Shown here: piece after piece, positions 45,501 to 55,382 of the stretch
Position numbering within the stretch: the first letter of the stretch is position 1
Layout: each line of letters begins with the position of its first letter
Assembly: GCA_963969365.1 (NCBI GenBank)
Contig: OZ017752.1
Coordinates: forward strand, 1,550,001 to 1,614,000
Origin: Asterochloris sp. CNOR1
Taxonomy: Eukaryota; Chlorophyta; Trebouxiophyceae; Trebouxiales; Trebouxiaceae
Reading direction: 5' to 3'
DNA length: 64,000 nucleotides
The notes under the pieces: generated by a model
Told to the model about the DNA's origin: nothing
The model's input: the letters and a program-made list of their open reading frames with translations, nothing else
Databases searched by the model: none
Program-made: the position numbers and the translations under genes

Positions 45501-48500
45501 TGGGCAGCCCAAAGCACCAGTGCAGCATTGGACAGCAAGCAGCCCTGAGTAGACTGTACAGCGTCTGCAAAACAGGCAAGACTGTGAGCAGCTTTCTGGT
45601 GCCAGCTGGGCAGTGATGCGCTGCTTGAGCTTGCTGGTGTGCCCATGAATTTCATGTCCAGCATCTGCATGTAGCTGAGACACTCCCTTGTCAGCTTCCT
45701 GAACAGCTACACTACTGGCGCCCAGCAGGGCACAGTCTGCTTGTCAATTTTCGGTTGTCATCATTGCACAAAGCCAGTGCATTGCCTGCTAGCAGCACTG
45801 TGCATGCAGGCATGGTGCCAACCGACTGCAGAATCCTGGACACATTACAACTCCCCAGCTCCCCAGCAGCGGCACCCCTCAGACACAGACTGATGGCTCA
45901 CCCCTGCCAAGGCCAGCTCTGCAGCGGCATAAGAAACGCCAACAGATCACAAGCACCCACCTTCTCATCGTCAAACTCCCCCGCAGCCCCGCCCTTCTTG
46001 GGAGGCCTAAAAACCCTAGGGTTGTACTTGACCACCACCACTGTAGAGGTGTGGCCCACCAGGTTGTTGGCACGGGCATGCCACTGATCACGAGCCAGCT
46101 GCCCGCTGACGTGGAGGGGGGATTTGAAGCTGTTGCATACGCCCAGACTGCTGCCCACTGCAGGGTGACAGCGCTATGCTCAGCGCGGAGCTGGGCTGTT
46201 CCAACGAGATGCTTCCCTCATCCTTCCTCTGTCCAAGAACTGCCTTGCTTGGCACCAGGCACCCACTTGGCTCTGGTCTGCAAGGGCTTTGAGCAGAGCC
46301 ACAGCAGCTCATGCTGTTCATACTGGCACTTGACCCAGTGGTACGCAGTGGCATTTAGAGCCAAAAGGAGATGCCAGCCGACTCAGCTGACCACTGATGC
46401 ATGGCCCAAGGTCAGATGTACATGGGCGTTTCCACACTCTCAACTGCAGGAGTGCACCTACACTTCTGGCAAGGCAAGTGAAGATGCCCGATATAGCACT
46501 TGTGTCCAGCCCCTTCCAGGGAGGCCAGGCAGTCTCAGTGTTCTGGGACAGGCCACATGCAGCCAGCTACCAAGGCCAGCCCCAGATGCATGATCGTGCG
46601 GCGTCAGACTATGCTGAGGCCAAATCTCAGCTCGGCAATGACCGCACGATTCTGTCAGTGCACCAATGGTTCTGTCAGTGCACTTGCGCCCAACAGCCCA
46701 TGTGTTGCCTGCAGGGCACTCACATGGGGCCCAGTCCAGGCGCAGAAAGAAGGTTGATGTGCTGAACCCATGGCGAAACGGCGTGGTGATTGTGGCCACC
46801 GGCTGCCACCCATCTGTCCGCCAGATGATGACGCACTTGTCATCAGCTGCACTGGCCAGGTAGGTGCCCACAGGGTCCCAAGCCAGACCCTTGACAAAGG
46901 ACTTGTGGCCCTGCAGGAGACAAAGTGCATTCAGGACTGGCATGCCAGATGAGAAGCTTGATACAGAGCAAGTAGCTTCCCAGGGTGTCCCAGGCCAACA
47001 CCTTCAGGGAGGTGTAGTGCAGCAAATGCAGATGGACAATGTCAGACCTGCACTTCCTGAATTTCTGCCAGTCGCCTCTTGTAGGGGCAGCACAGGTGGG
47101 CAAGCTGACACACTGCCTGCAGTGGCATGCAAGCCTGGACCATGCACACCTGCAAGGGCAGTGTTTGCCATGCATCCATCACAGCAGCACGCCTATGGAA
47201 TGGTCCTGCCAAGCATGACCCACCTGCAGAGTGCGCACACGCTGCCCACTGGCAGGGTCCCAAATGATGATGGAGTTGTCGATGCTGCAGGAGGCCAGCA
47301 GAGCGTCGTCAGGGGCCCAGGCCAGGTCATTCACCTGCAGCCAGCAGACATGTTGGGGTCTGCACTCACATGCTGCAGGGCGCGGTCAGGGGCAGAGGCC
47401 AGGGGATGTGCTTGCAGACGAAAGCATCAACCTGGCACATGTACCAATGTGGGTACATAAGCTGGCCTAGGGACCCTGCCACCTGGACAGTTCTTTAGGA
47501 GCCAACATAATGACTGGCCTCTCAGGCTAGATGCACATTGATGTTGCAACTCACAATGCTGGCAGCGCACACTGTCGATAAGGGGCTGGGCTCGACAAGG
47601 ACAGCATGGTGGCGCATCATTTCTGGCGAGCTGATAGCCAGAGATCATGCTAAAGTGGGGGCGAGCACCTGCTGTCGGGCAGCTCAGAGGCTCAATTGGT
47701 AGCGCTGCAGTGGCCTGCACAGAGCAAGCATGTGCCCTTGGCCCCACCTGGTTGTCATGCCCTCGCATATGTTTGCTGACCCGCCAATTTTCCAGGTTGG
47801 GTCCATCAGACGAGCCAAAGGCTGCCACTGCCTTGCCGCCCTTCAGCTCATACAGGAGCACCACCTTGTCGTCTGAGCCTGCAGCAGAAGTCCATTGCAA
47901 CTGAGGGCGACTGCAGAAGTGGAGCCGCAGGCTGCCACAGCTGCGCATGAGCTTGCCCAGGCTTGTCATCTGAGCCTGCAGGCGGAGAAATCTCAGATGA
48001 CGGCTTTTGGCCACCTCAAAAGTTTGAGATCAAGCTGCCACTGCCTTGCCTCAGGAAGTCACCTTGGCGCCAAAGCCTGCAGGGCGAAAGGCCGACACCA
48101 GCATCTGTTCTGCCCGGCACTTCCACCTGAGAGTAATGCTGCAAAGGCAGCCACATGGTCTGGGAGCTCCCCCTGCGGGTTGCATTCAGCTACACTGCAC
48201 ATTTCAGGTCAACACTGGACAGCACCACACATGATACTGTCCTGGACACTTACGCAGTTCTCAGTAACATGAAAAGTCAGCCTTGGCACTGCCTGGATAC
48301 CAGGTGCATCTGGTCGCTGAGCTGAGCCAATGCTTGACCTGCCTGCCCGGCCACTTCCCAGAGGTCACCTTTGAGCTCCTCAGCATGTGCTGGTCTGCTG
48401 CAGCTGCCCACAACAATGCCTGTCATCTGCCGCGATGCAGCAAAGGTGAGACCATGCTGCAGCCCATTCCCTTGGGGGCCAAGGTGCCTCACCTGAAGCC

Positions 48501-48702
48501 AGCCACCTGCCACAGTGGGAGAAGCGCACAACATTGACGGGGCTGATGCTGTCTGTCAGAGTGGCCAGCTGCCTGGGCGCAGACTCCAAGTCACGCTCCC
48601 TGGCGCTCAGGAGGGGCTTGAGGCTCCAGATCTTGATTTTGTTGTCTGAGCCACATGTGGCAAAGCGCTGGCCGCTGGGGTGGCAGGCTATGGAATAGAT
48701 AG
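39593..48702 (-). CDS. HIRA: Histone chaperone HIRA (H3.3-H4 deposition, WD40 protein)
   Basis: Replication-independent H3.3-H4 chaperone subunit acting on nuclear chromatin. In coding order, WD40 exons lie at about 48494-48702 (IYSIACHPSGQRFATCGSDN, KIKIWSLKPL), 47749-47881 (KVVLLYELKGGKAVAAFGSS), 47225-47335 (DLAWAPDDALLASCSIDNSI), 46728-46913 (FVKGLAWDPVGTYLASAADD), about 45965-46090 and 44993-45199 (AIDLAWTPDGYTLLACSTDG). They are followed by about 44085-44260 (NEAYGDTRVRNTLFAETADQ) and about 43212-43696, a Pro/Ala-rich region with a B-domain-like motif RRINPQPVTL. The C-terminal HIRA domain is in 42289-42440, about 41580-41842, 40879-41035 (VVMSTQAAYTFHSGLRCWAC), 40265 to about 40470 (LEANMASALALQSPSEWRRW) and 39593-39858 (DEGRLREVCEDLLGPARP). 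It ends DLVDVDS. The first coding exon, upstream of 48702, was not resolved. Its 3' end converges on DPB4, with stops 197 bases apart. Confidence 0.95.
45250..45312 (-). repeat. Echo of a HIRA WD40 exon 5' end
   Basis: On the minus strand the true exon opens ctgcag|gcggtggatgtgatt (AVDVIALGSQDN). Upstream in the intron the copy reads ttgcag|gcggtggtggtaatt (AVVVIAMDSTSN). Acceptor and about ten codons are recognisable before the copy diverges. Confidence 0.75.
46648..46686. repeat. Direct repeat ttctgtcagtgcac
   Basis: The unit ttctgtcagtgcac occurs twice, at about 46650 and 46670, separated by caatgg, within a HIRA intron. Confidence 0.75.
47958..48056 (-). repeat. Fragments echoing a HIRA WD40 exon
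   Basis: The minus strand at 47962-47986 reads ctgcaggctcagatgacaag, against ctgcaggctcagacgacaag at the true exon start (47862-47887). A further piece near 48034-48054 matches the GKAVAA-coding part of the same exon (gctgccactgccttgcc on the plus strand). Confidence 0.75.
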
Positions 48703-50228
48703 GCCCTACAAAGTGCAGGTGGGGTCGTTTCAGCTGCTGCGGGTGCCTCATGAGAGACAGCACACAGTGCAGCAGGCAGCTCCATGCTTGCAGGTGCAGC
48801 TGCTTGCCATTCCAGCCATGCCCTGCTGTGGTAACGCAGAGAATGTTGTGCAATCAGGTGAGCAGTCAGCAATCATGGGGATCCAGGGCATGGCGCACCC
48901 TTGCTGTGCTCTACATACTCAGGCACGTCCACCAGCATGTTCGCAGCCAAATGCTAAGCTAAGTCTCAGACATAGTCAGAGCCCAGACTGTAAATTCATT
49001 GCTGCTGTGATGCTGTCTGCCAACAGGTGGCACAATCTCTGCTGCTGTATCCTTTGCCACCCATGCTGTGATGGCGAGCCATCAATGCGAAGCCTGGAGC
49101 GCAGCTGGACAGCATCAGACATCCAGATACTCTGCCTGCCCGTGACGAACAGTTGTCGCTAGCGTCAGTCAAAGCTGTGTGAGCTTGCTTTCTAGTCGTC
49201 AGGGAAGACTCTTCGCACGAAGTGCCCTTCTTCAGGGCGCAGGACCTGTCTCAAGAAGAAGCCGGTGGAGCGGCAATCCGGGTGGGTTAAGGGCAAGTGA
49301 AACAAACAATGAGGACGAGCACTTCACCAAAGTAGTCCACCTTGCTTCAAGTCTCTGAAGGCAGCTATTGGCCAGGCGCAACAATTGACAGCCTTGACTT
49401 TCGAGGGTGCACCCCTAATCTTCGACTCCCTCATGCAGGGCTGGTGATAGGCTGCAGTCCCAGGCTACTGCAGCAACCTGGGCTCATGCAGACTGCGCAA
49501 TGCTCAGCTGGCAGGTGCAGCATCAGCCCCATTGTGAAGGGCAGCAAGCGGGGACCATTCTTGTCTGGCAGGAGGGTGTTTGTAGAGGTGTGCTGGGGGG
49601 CTGCTGTGTGAGGATGCAGGCTGGCCTGGGCTGTGCATTTTCTCAGACCTGCCGCACCTGCCCTCAATCTCCATGTAAACCATCTGGTTGAACCACAGCT
49701 TGCAAGCCAGCCCCGCATGTGCTGCTACCGTGTGTTTGCGTGCTGGCCATGACAATCGAGGCTTCACCTTTACAAGCAATGACAGATGCACATCACAGAC
49801 ACAGCTTTCCTGCTGCTGCAGCGTCCTTCTCAGCATGCCCGGCGCCAGCGCCGCCACTGTCCTGCCCAGGCCGTGTTCGATTACTGCGCCACCCAAGGCA
49901 ACATGGTAGGCCGCTCTCCCGTCTCTGCTGCCTCTCTCCCGTCTCTGCTGCATCTCAAGGCTCCAGCTTGAATAGCTGCTCTGCTGGCCCCTGCCCTTGT
50001 GGGCCTCCCAAGAGGTATGCTGCTTGTATGCCACTAGCGATGTGCCTGCCTATGGCAGCAACACTGTCTGCGTACAAGTGGAAATGCTTCCTGCCTCAAT
50101 TTGTACTGAGCGCACTGGTAAGCTCCTCTGCAGACAAATCTGCCAAGGTGCTGGGGTGGAATGCATGCATGGCACTGCTGCAGGTGGAGTCGACAGCACG
50201 CAGCTGGCGGGCAGCTGGCCTGCTGCTG
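48703..50228. other. Interval without an assigned gene; possible minus-strand exons
   Basis: This must contain the HIRA 5' end and the MFS transporter promoter. Two minus-strand stretches look exon-like. One, at about 49670-49720, encodes LWFNQMVYMEIEG and ends GGGCAG|gtgcgg. The other, at about 49845-49912, encodes HVALGGAVIEHGLGRTVAAL. A third minus-strand stretch at 49193-49235 opens after a pyrimidine-rich cttcttcttgagacag acceptor. It encodes VLRPEEGHFVRRVFPDD and ends at a TAG. I could not join them in a consistent phase, and I recognise no family. A small minus-strand gene divergent from the transporter is possible. Confidence 0.3.
49914..49951. repeat. Direct repeat of an 18-bp unit
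   Basis: The unit ctctcccgtctctgctgc occurs at 49914-49931 and again at 49934-49951, separated by ct. It lies in the unassigned interval between HIRA and the MFS transporter. Confidence 0.85.
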
Positions 50229-53200
50229 ATGCGGCAAACTGTGGATCAGGAAAACCGGAAGGCCATTGTGCGGGGGACCATCTGCCTCATCTACTTGGTG
50301 CGACCTGAAGCCTGGCATCTCTCGGATTTTGCTGCAGAGCCCTGTCACTAATCTCAGCGCCACCACCTACGTGATGCAAAGCTGGGACCTGCCCTCTTTC
50401 AAGCTCGCTGCGGCACTCAGGAGACTGTGTGATGCCTCTAATCGCCTTCCATGCTGGTACACAGACTGTCGCATCCTATGGTAGCTGCGGCACCAGGGCA
50501 CCATCTCACAGTGTCGCCATCCTTGACAGGGCACTGTTTTGGCGCATGCACCACTGCCAAGTTGTCAAGAGCATGCTCTGCTCACTTGCAACAGGCTTGG
50601 GTCAAACAAGGGAGCTGCCGTGCCTCTAAGGCAGCCCCTGTTCAAGCTTGCTGAGGCATCACAGCCGCTTCTAGGACCCTCTGGTGCCTGCAGTTGTCAG
50701 GTTGGCCCGTGCCCTGCCCTGTGGTATAAAATCTCCCCTTGGGAGACCAGGGCTATGGCCATGGTGCTCTGCGGTGTGTCTACTGGGTGCAGGCCTCTGC
50801 CCTGATACCCCAGTCTCTCGCGTCCAAATTGCAGATCTGCCTGTGAGGTTGACGTTGACTGACTGGCACAAGCAGCTGCCCTGACGCCTTCACCTTGCCT
50901 CTGCCCTGCAGGTTGAGATCTGCCTGTGGGTGGTCATCATGGTAGCCATGCCTGCCATGGTCAATGACCCCAATATCGCCATCACCTCTGCGCAGACGGG
51001 GACGCTGCTGGCTGTGGGTACGGCAGGGTCCACGGTGTGTGCTTCACTTGCAAGTTGGGTTCGCGTCAAAAGCTCATCTGCACTCACTGTCAGCGCTCAC
51101 CGCACCTGTCTGTGTTTGCTGCGTGTGGCCATGGAACCTGAGCCACTTCACTTGAGCCGGCGCCCTGCACAATTTCACAGCTGCGTAACGTCACAGCCGG
51201 GCACAGCGTAGCGCAACTGGCACGATGTGGTCAACAGGCAAAATCCTCCCTCATGCCAGCTCCTGCCAAACGCTACGCGTGACCTGCAGCTGCGTCATGC
51301 CGCAGCAGGGCACAGCATGGTCGAACTGGTACTGCCCTGCAAGGCGCCAACAGGCCTCACAGCAGGCATGCAGGAGCATCCAAGAGCTCCCTGCTGTACA
51401 GCTAGCTGACACCTTCTCAAATCATGCAGATTGGCAAAGGCGTGGCAGCAGCCATCATGGATGCCATCGATCCCCGCATCGGCATGATTGGGGTGCTGCT
51501 CACAGTTGCAGCCTTCAACAGCGCCTTTGCGCTGAGCAATGGCCTGCTCATGTTCTGCTTCTTCTGGGGAGTGGGGAGAATCTTCCATGTGAGCTCAGCT
51601 TCTGCAGCACCAAGCAGTGTGCAGCAGAGGCTCTGCATGTGGTCCGGGGGTTGCTGTGTTCAACATGCTGCTGCTGCAATCAGCTGCTGCTGTGCTGACG
51701 CTGCAATGACAGGCAGACCCTGTGGACCTCTTACCAAGAGCCACTTCAGCTAAACGCCCAGGACAGGTAGCAGAAAGCAAGCTGGGTCAGTCTGCTGCTT
51801 GCAGTCCTCTATGGGATGCCATAGATAGTGCATGCCTTCGTCCAGCTCACACGACCTGTCTGCAGTCTCCTGAGTGTATGGCAGCCTTTGTCATTCCAGC
51901 GAGTGCACTAGAAGGTGCAAGCAAGACCTCAGTGCCAACCCCTGTCTGCAGTCCTCTGGGTGGGTGGCAGCCACGCGCCTCATCTGCACCTGGACGCCAG
52001 AGGAGGAGCGTGGCGCTGCGCTGGGGCAGTTGTCCTTTGCATCCAGGGTAAGCATTCACCAGACCTCCATCTATCCTTAGCCTGCACCTGAGCTACGTGC
52101 TTGGCGGTGCCTTGGTGGCGCTGGCTTGACACTGTCCTGCACCGCTTGAACCCTCCCTGCGCTGACCAGCAGCTGGGTTTTGTGCAGCATCTGGCTCTGA
52201 GACTCCCACTCACTGCCTGCAGCTGGGCTCCATGTTGCTCAGTCTGAGGCCGCAATGCACATGTGCTCCACCAGACACAGGCAGACTCATAACCACTGAC
52301 CTCTGCAGCTGGCATTCACGCTGGGCCACCATGGCATCCTGCAATGCAACAGGGTCCCGTGTCGGTGAAGGGGACTACTCCGCCCAACCTCATACCTCAC
52401 CAGCTTGTGCCAAACTTCCATCCACTGCGCCTCCAGCCAGGAATAATGTTCAGGCCTGAGGCCACACTTCACATGCACTGCGCCAGCCTTGACAGACTTG
52501 CAATGAACTGCCTCTGCAGCTGGGCTTCATGTTGGGCGGTGCCGGCCTGGGCGGCTTCCTCCTGATGGGCTACAGCTGGCGCTTTGTCTTCCAGTTTGTC
52601 AGCGTGGCAGCCGTGCTGTGCGCAGCCGTGCTCACCTTCCTGGTCCCTGCAGCAGCGCCCCACTCCCTGACTTCTGAGGATGGCGCCAGCCACGCAGACT
52701 ACTGTATCACTGTGCCCCGTGACAACCGTCCCAAAGTGAGCCGGATGCAGAGAGCTATGGGATAGCCTGCTGCCACCTGTTGCGCGAAAGGTATCACTCT
52801 TAGATGGCCAGACTGCTACATCACAGTGCCCTGGTGTATGCGGCCTGCGGTGGGGCTATCATGCCTGGAGGGTGCAGGCGTTCTCTCAGATGCCGCCTGC
52901 TGCGCTACGGCATGAGCAGCATTGCTGGGCCCCATGGCCAAGACCTCCAGCAGAGGAAAAGAGGCTTGTTGGGTTTGTGCTGCTGGCCATTGGCGTGAGA
53001 GTGCTGGGCTGCAGTGCCAATCAGATAAAGTTTCAGCGCTGATGGCTCTGTGCTGCTGCCTGCACACAGCACTGCAGCACATCTGGGGCGGCTCAGGTGC
53101 ATGTTTGGCATAAACCATCTACACATGCTGCTGTTAGTACTGGCTGCAGTCGTCCACAAATTCGATCGAGAGAATCGTGCTCCAGATTGCTGGGGACCCA

Positions 53201-54974
53201 GCCCTGGATGGCTGCCACCAGCTGCACAGGTCAATCAAATTGGCTGCAGGTCTCAGCGGCTTCAGGGGAGGGGAGGGTCCTGCAGGCAGACACTGCCTGG
53301 GGGCGGTCCAAAGGCGTCAGTTCCCAGCAGCAAGCTCAGGACTCAGGCGTCCTGGGTGGAGCAGCCCCCGATGCTAGCACAGCCACCAGCCAGAAGGCTG
53401 CCGTCAAGGAGTTTGCCTCTGACGCCCAGGTGGATGGCTTGCGGGTCCATCCCTTGGCAAGGCCCTGCACACACGCCACAAGAGGGACGGCCTTGCAGAT
53501 GTCTTGAGCACATGCTTCCAGGAAGCTGTGGCTGGCTGTGGTGCCCCCCCCGCCCCCCCCACCGCCCTCCGCAGTCCAGAGTTCAGGGTACTATGCTGCC
53601 ATGCCTTGCTTTGCCGTTGGCATCCAGGTAGATGGCAGACTGGGCCTGAGGTCTGGCACAGCTCTGCAGATGTCCTATGTGCTGCGATTTGCCAAGGTGC
53701 CGTATGGAATGCCTGTAACGCTGGATGAGGCTGCTTCAAGCATCACACTGATGAGATCAGCCCTGCTGGTGAAAAGCCAGCCTGTGGCAGTGCCTGCGCA
53801 CCCTATTTGCAGCTGTGTCCAGCTGGCTCCCCATCCTCTGCAGGTCTGGTGTGCCATCATTGGCAGATGCCTCTTGCACCTTGTATTTGAGTTCCAGGCC
53901 TTCCTGAATCTGTACGTCCAGCAAGTTTTGAGCATCTCAGCTGGAGCAGCGGCGCAGGTGAGCACAACACCCAATTGTTCAAGCTTCCAAATTTTATACA
54001 GGCCTACGCAATGCCAGCCACGGCTGCTGAATTTGCCTGCTGCCTGTTGACTGCACGCCTCTTGCTATGCTTTCCCCTGCAGCCAGCTGCATGAGATTAC
54101 TGTGTGTTAGGCAAGCTGGCTTCCTGCCCTGCAGGTTGCGGCTGGCTATTCTTTCGGGTCTGCCATTGCTGTGTTTGGCGGCGGTCTCATCTACGTCAAG
54201 CTCTCAGGCAGTGGGAGGCGCAACCTGGTCGTCACCCTCTGCGCAGTTCAGGCTGTTGGGCTGTGGCTGCTGCTGCAGACCACCAGCAGAATCCCCGTCG
54301 TCACTCTCATCACCCTGCTAGGCACTGCTATGAGGTGAGCATGTCTCTGTCTCACTACCAATCAGCCACATGGGGTTGTGACACCAGGCTCCTTGAAACT
54401 GCCCTGCAGTCTTCCCTACTATGTGCCAGGCCCAGCGTACAACCTGAGGCGCGGGGGAAACTTCTCTGCAGTCCTGGAAGGTGCGTCGACTGATCCCACC
54501 AGGCATTCAGCGCCTGTTACATCACAGCTGCTGGCTGACTGACCCAGCGCCGAGGTTGTGAAACAGATGTGCACCTTTGATGGGTCAGTCAGATCTGCCA
54601 ACTGAGGCACTTCAGTGTGAAGTGCCTCACAAGCTTGCTGCAGTGCATGCAGCGCACAGGTGCTGCAGCTGTGATCAGGGGCCCCTGTCACTTGACATCA
54701 CACCATGCAGCACCAAGCGCTTGCCTTTCTGTGCTGCCTACACCTCCTCAACACCTTGTCACACGCTGCAGGCGTGACTGAGATGGCCGCTTTTGGCTGT
54801 GCTATTGTGTTTGACCTGGCTGTTGGCAAAGTTCTGCCCACAGCAGGCTGGAACGGGGTCATAAAGATGCTGTTGGTCTGCGCCGTGGCTGGCACAGCTG
54901 TGATGGCTGTATTCATGCAGCAGGAGAAGCGGGTGGTTGACCAGCAGAACCAGATGAAGGCTGCAGTTGCATGA
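50229..54974 (+). CDS. Major facilitator superfamily transporter (OPA/GlpT-like layout)
   Basis: Integral-membrane secondary transporter; substrate unknown. Exons: 50229-50297 (start ATG, then IVRGTICLIYL), 50912-51034 (EICLWVVIMVAMPAMV and TSAQTGTLLAVGTAGST), 51430-51588 (LLTVAAFNSAFALSNGLLMF, ending FFWGVGRIFH), 51952-52047 (SSGWVAATRLICTWTPEEER, GAALGQLSF), 52520-52735 (LGFMLGGAGLGGFLLMGYSW, then a TM with VSVAAVLCAAVLTF), a central-loop exon near 53628-53790, 53844-53957, 54135-54334 (AVFGGGLIYVKLSG, AVQAVGLWLLLQTTSR), about 54408-54480 (PYYVPGPAYNLRRGGNF) and 54771-54974. The first four exons join in phase 0. The run GVGRIFHSSGW, about 10 residues, then TPEEERGAALGQL matches the cytoplasmic TM4-TM5 signature of the organophosphate:phosphate antiporter group. 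The loop between the two six-helix halves (52.7-53.8 kb) is poorly resolved. Confidence 0.82.
51788..51895 (+). repeat. Acceptor-plus-exon echoes upstream of MFS exon 4
   Basis: The true acceptor and exon start at 51944 reads ctgtctgcag|tcctctgggtgggtggcagcc. Two preceding copies are ctgcttgcag|tcctctatgggatgcc (51797-51822) and ctgtctgcag|tctcctgagtgtatggcagcc (51857-51890). All three keep AG and the following motif. Confidence 0.75.
52195..52340 (+). repeat. Acceptor-plus-exon echoes upstream of MFS exon 5
   Basis: The true start at 52520 reads ctctgcag|ctgggcttcatgttgggc. Preceding copies read cctgcag|ctgggctccatgttgctc (52216-52241) and ctctgcag|ctggcattcacgctgggc (52302-52327). Confidence 0.75.
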
Positions 54975-55083
54975 CCCTGTGGAAGTCAGCCAAATCCTTT
55001 CTGGGTCGACATCTAGTCAGGAACAGTATCCACTTCGCGTTTGGCACATGACCAGGCGCCTGGACACCCGACCATTTTTGGAC

Positions 55084-55088
55084 TGTAA
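55084..55088 (+). terminator. Polyadenylation signal TGTAA for the MFS transporter
   Basis: TGTAA lies about 110 bases after the transporter stop codon (54972-54974), a normal distance for a chlorophyte 3' UTR. Confidence 0.55.
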
Positions 55089-55382
55089 CCTTGTGCATGT
55101 ATTCTTTTCATTCACTGCTGCTTGCCTTTGAAGTCATCTCAGAAGGCAGAATAAGCACTGCTCATCAAGGCCCGAGGATTGCTGAAAATCTGGCATGCAT
55201 GCGCAGCCTCAGGGACACAGCTCCATGTGGCTGGTGGGCACCTGGTGTCTAGGGGTTGGGAGGGGAAAGGGCTGGCGGTGTTGCACTGGGCACACACTTT
55301 CAGAAAGACTCCACATTGCTGAGCATTCCTGGTAAGTCAGAAAAATTGTGATGCACCCTCCTGAGCCAACTTGTGAGCCATG

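Noticed and set aside
47680-47760. tRNA-like string ggctcaattggtagcg
   Set aside because: It resembles a D-arm, but no matching T-loop (GTTCRANNC), acceptor stem or anticodon stem follows at the right spacing. It lies in a HIRA intron.
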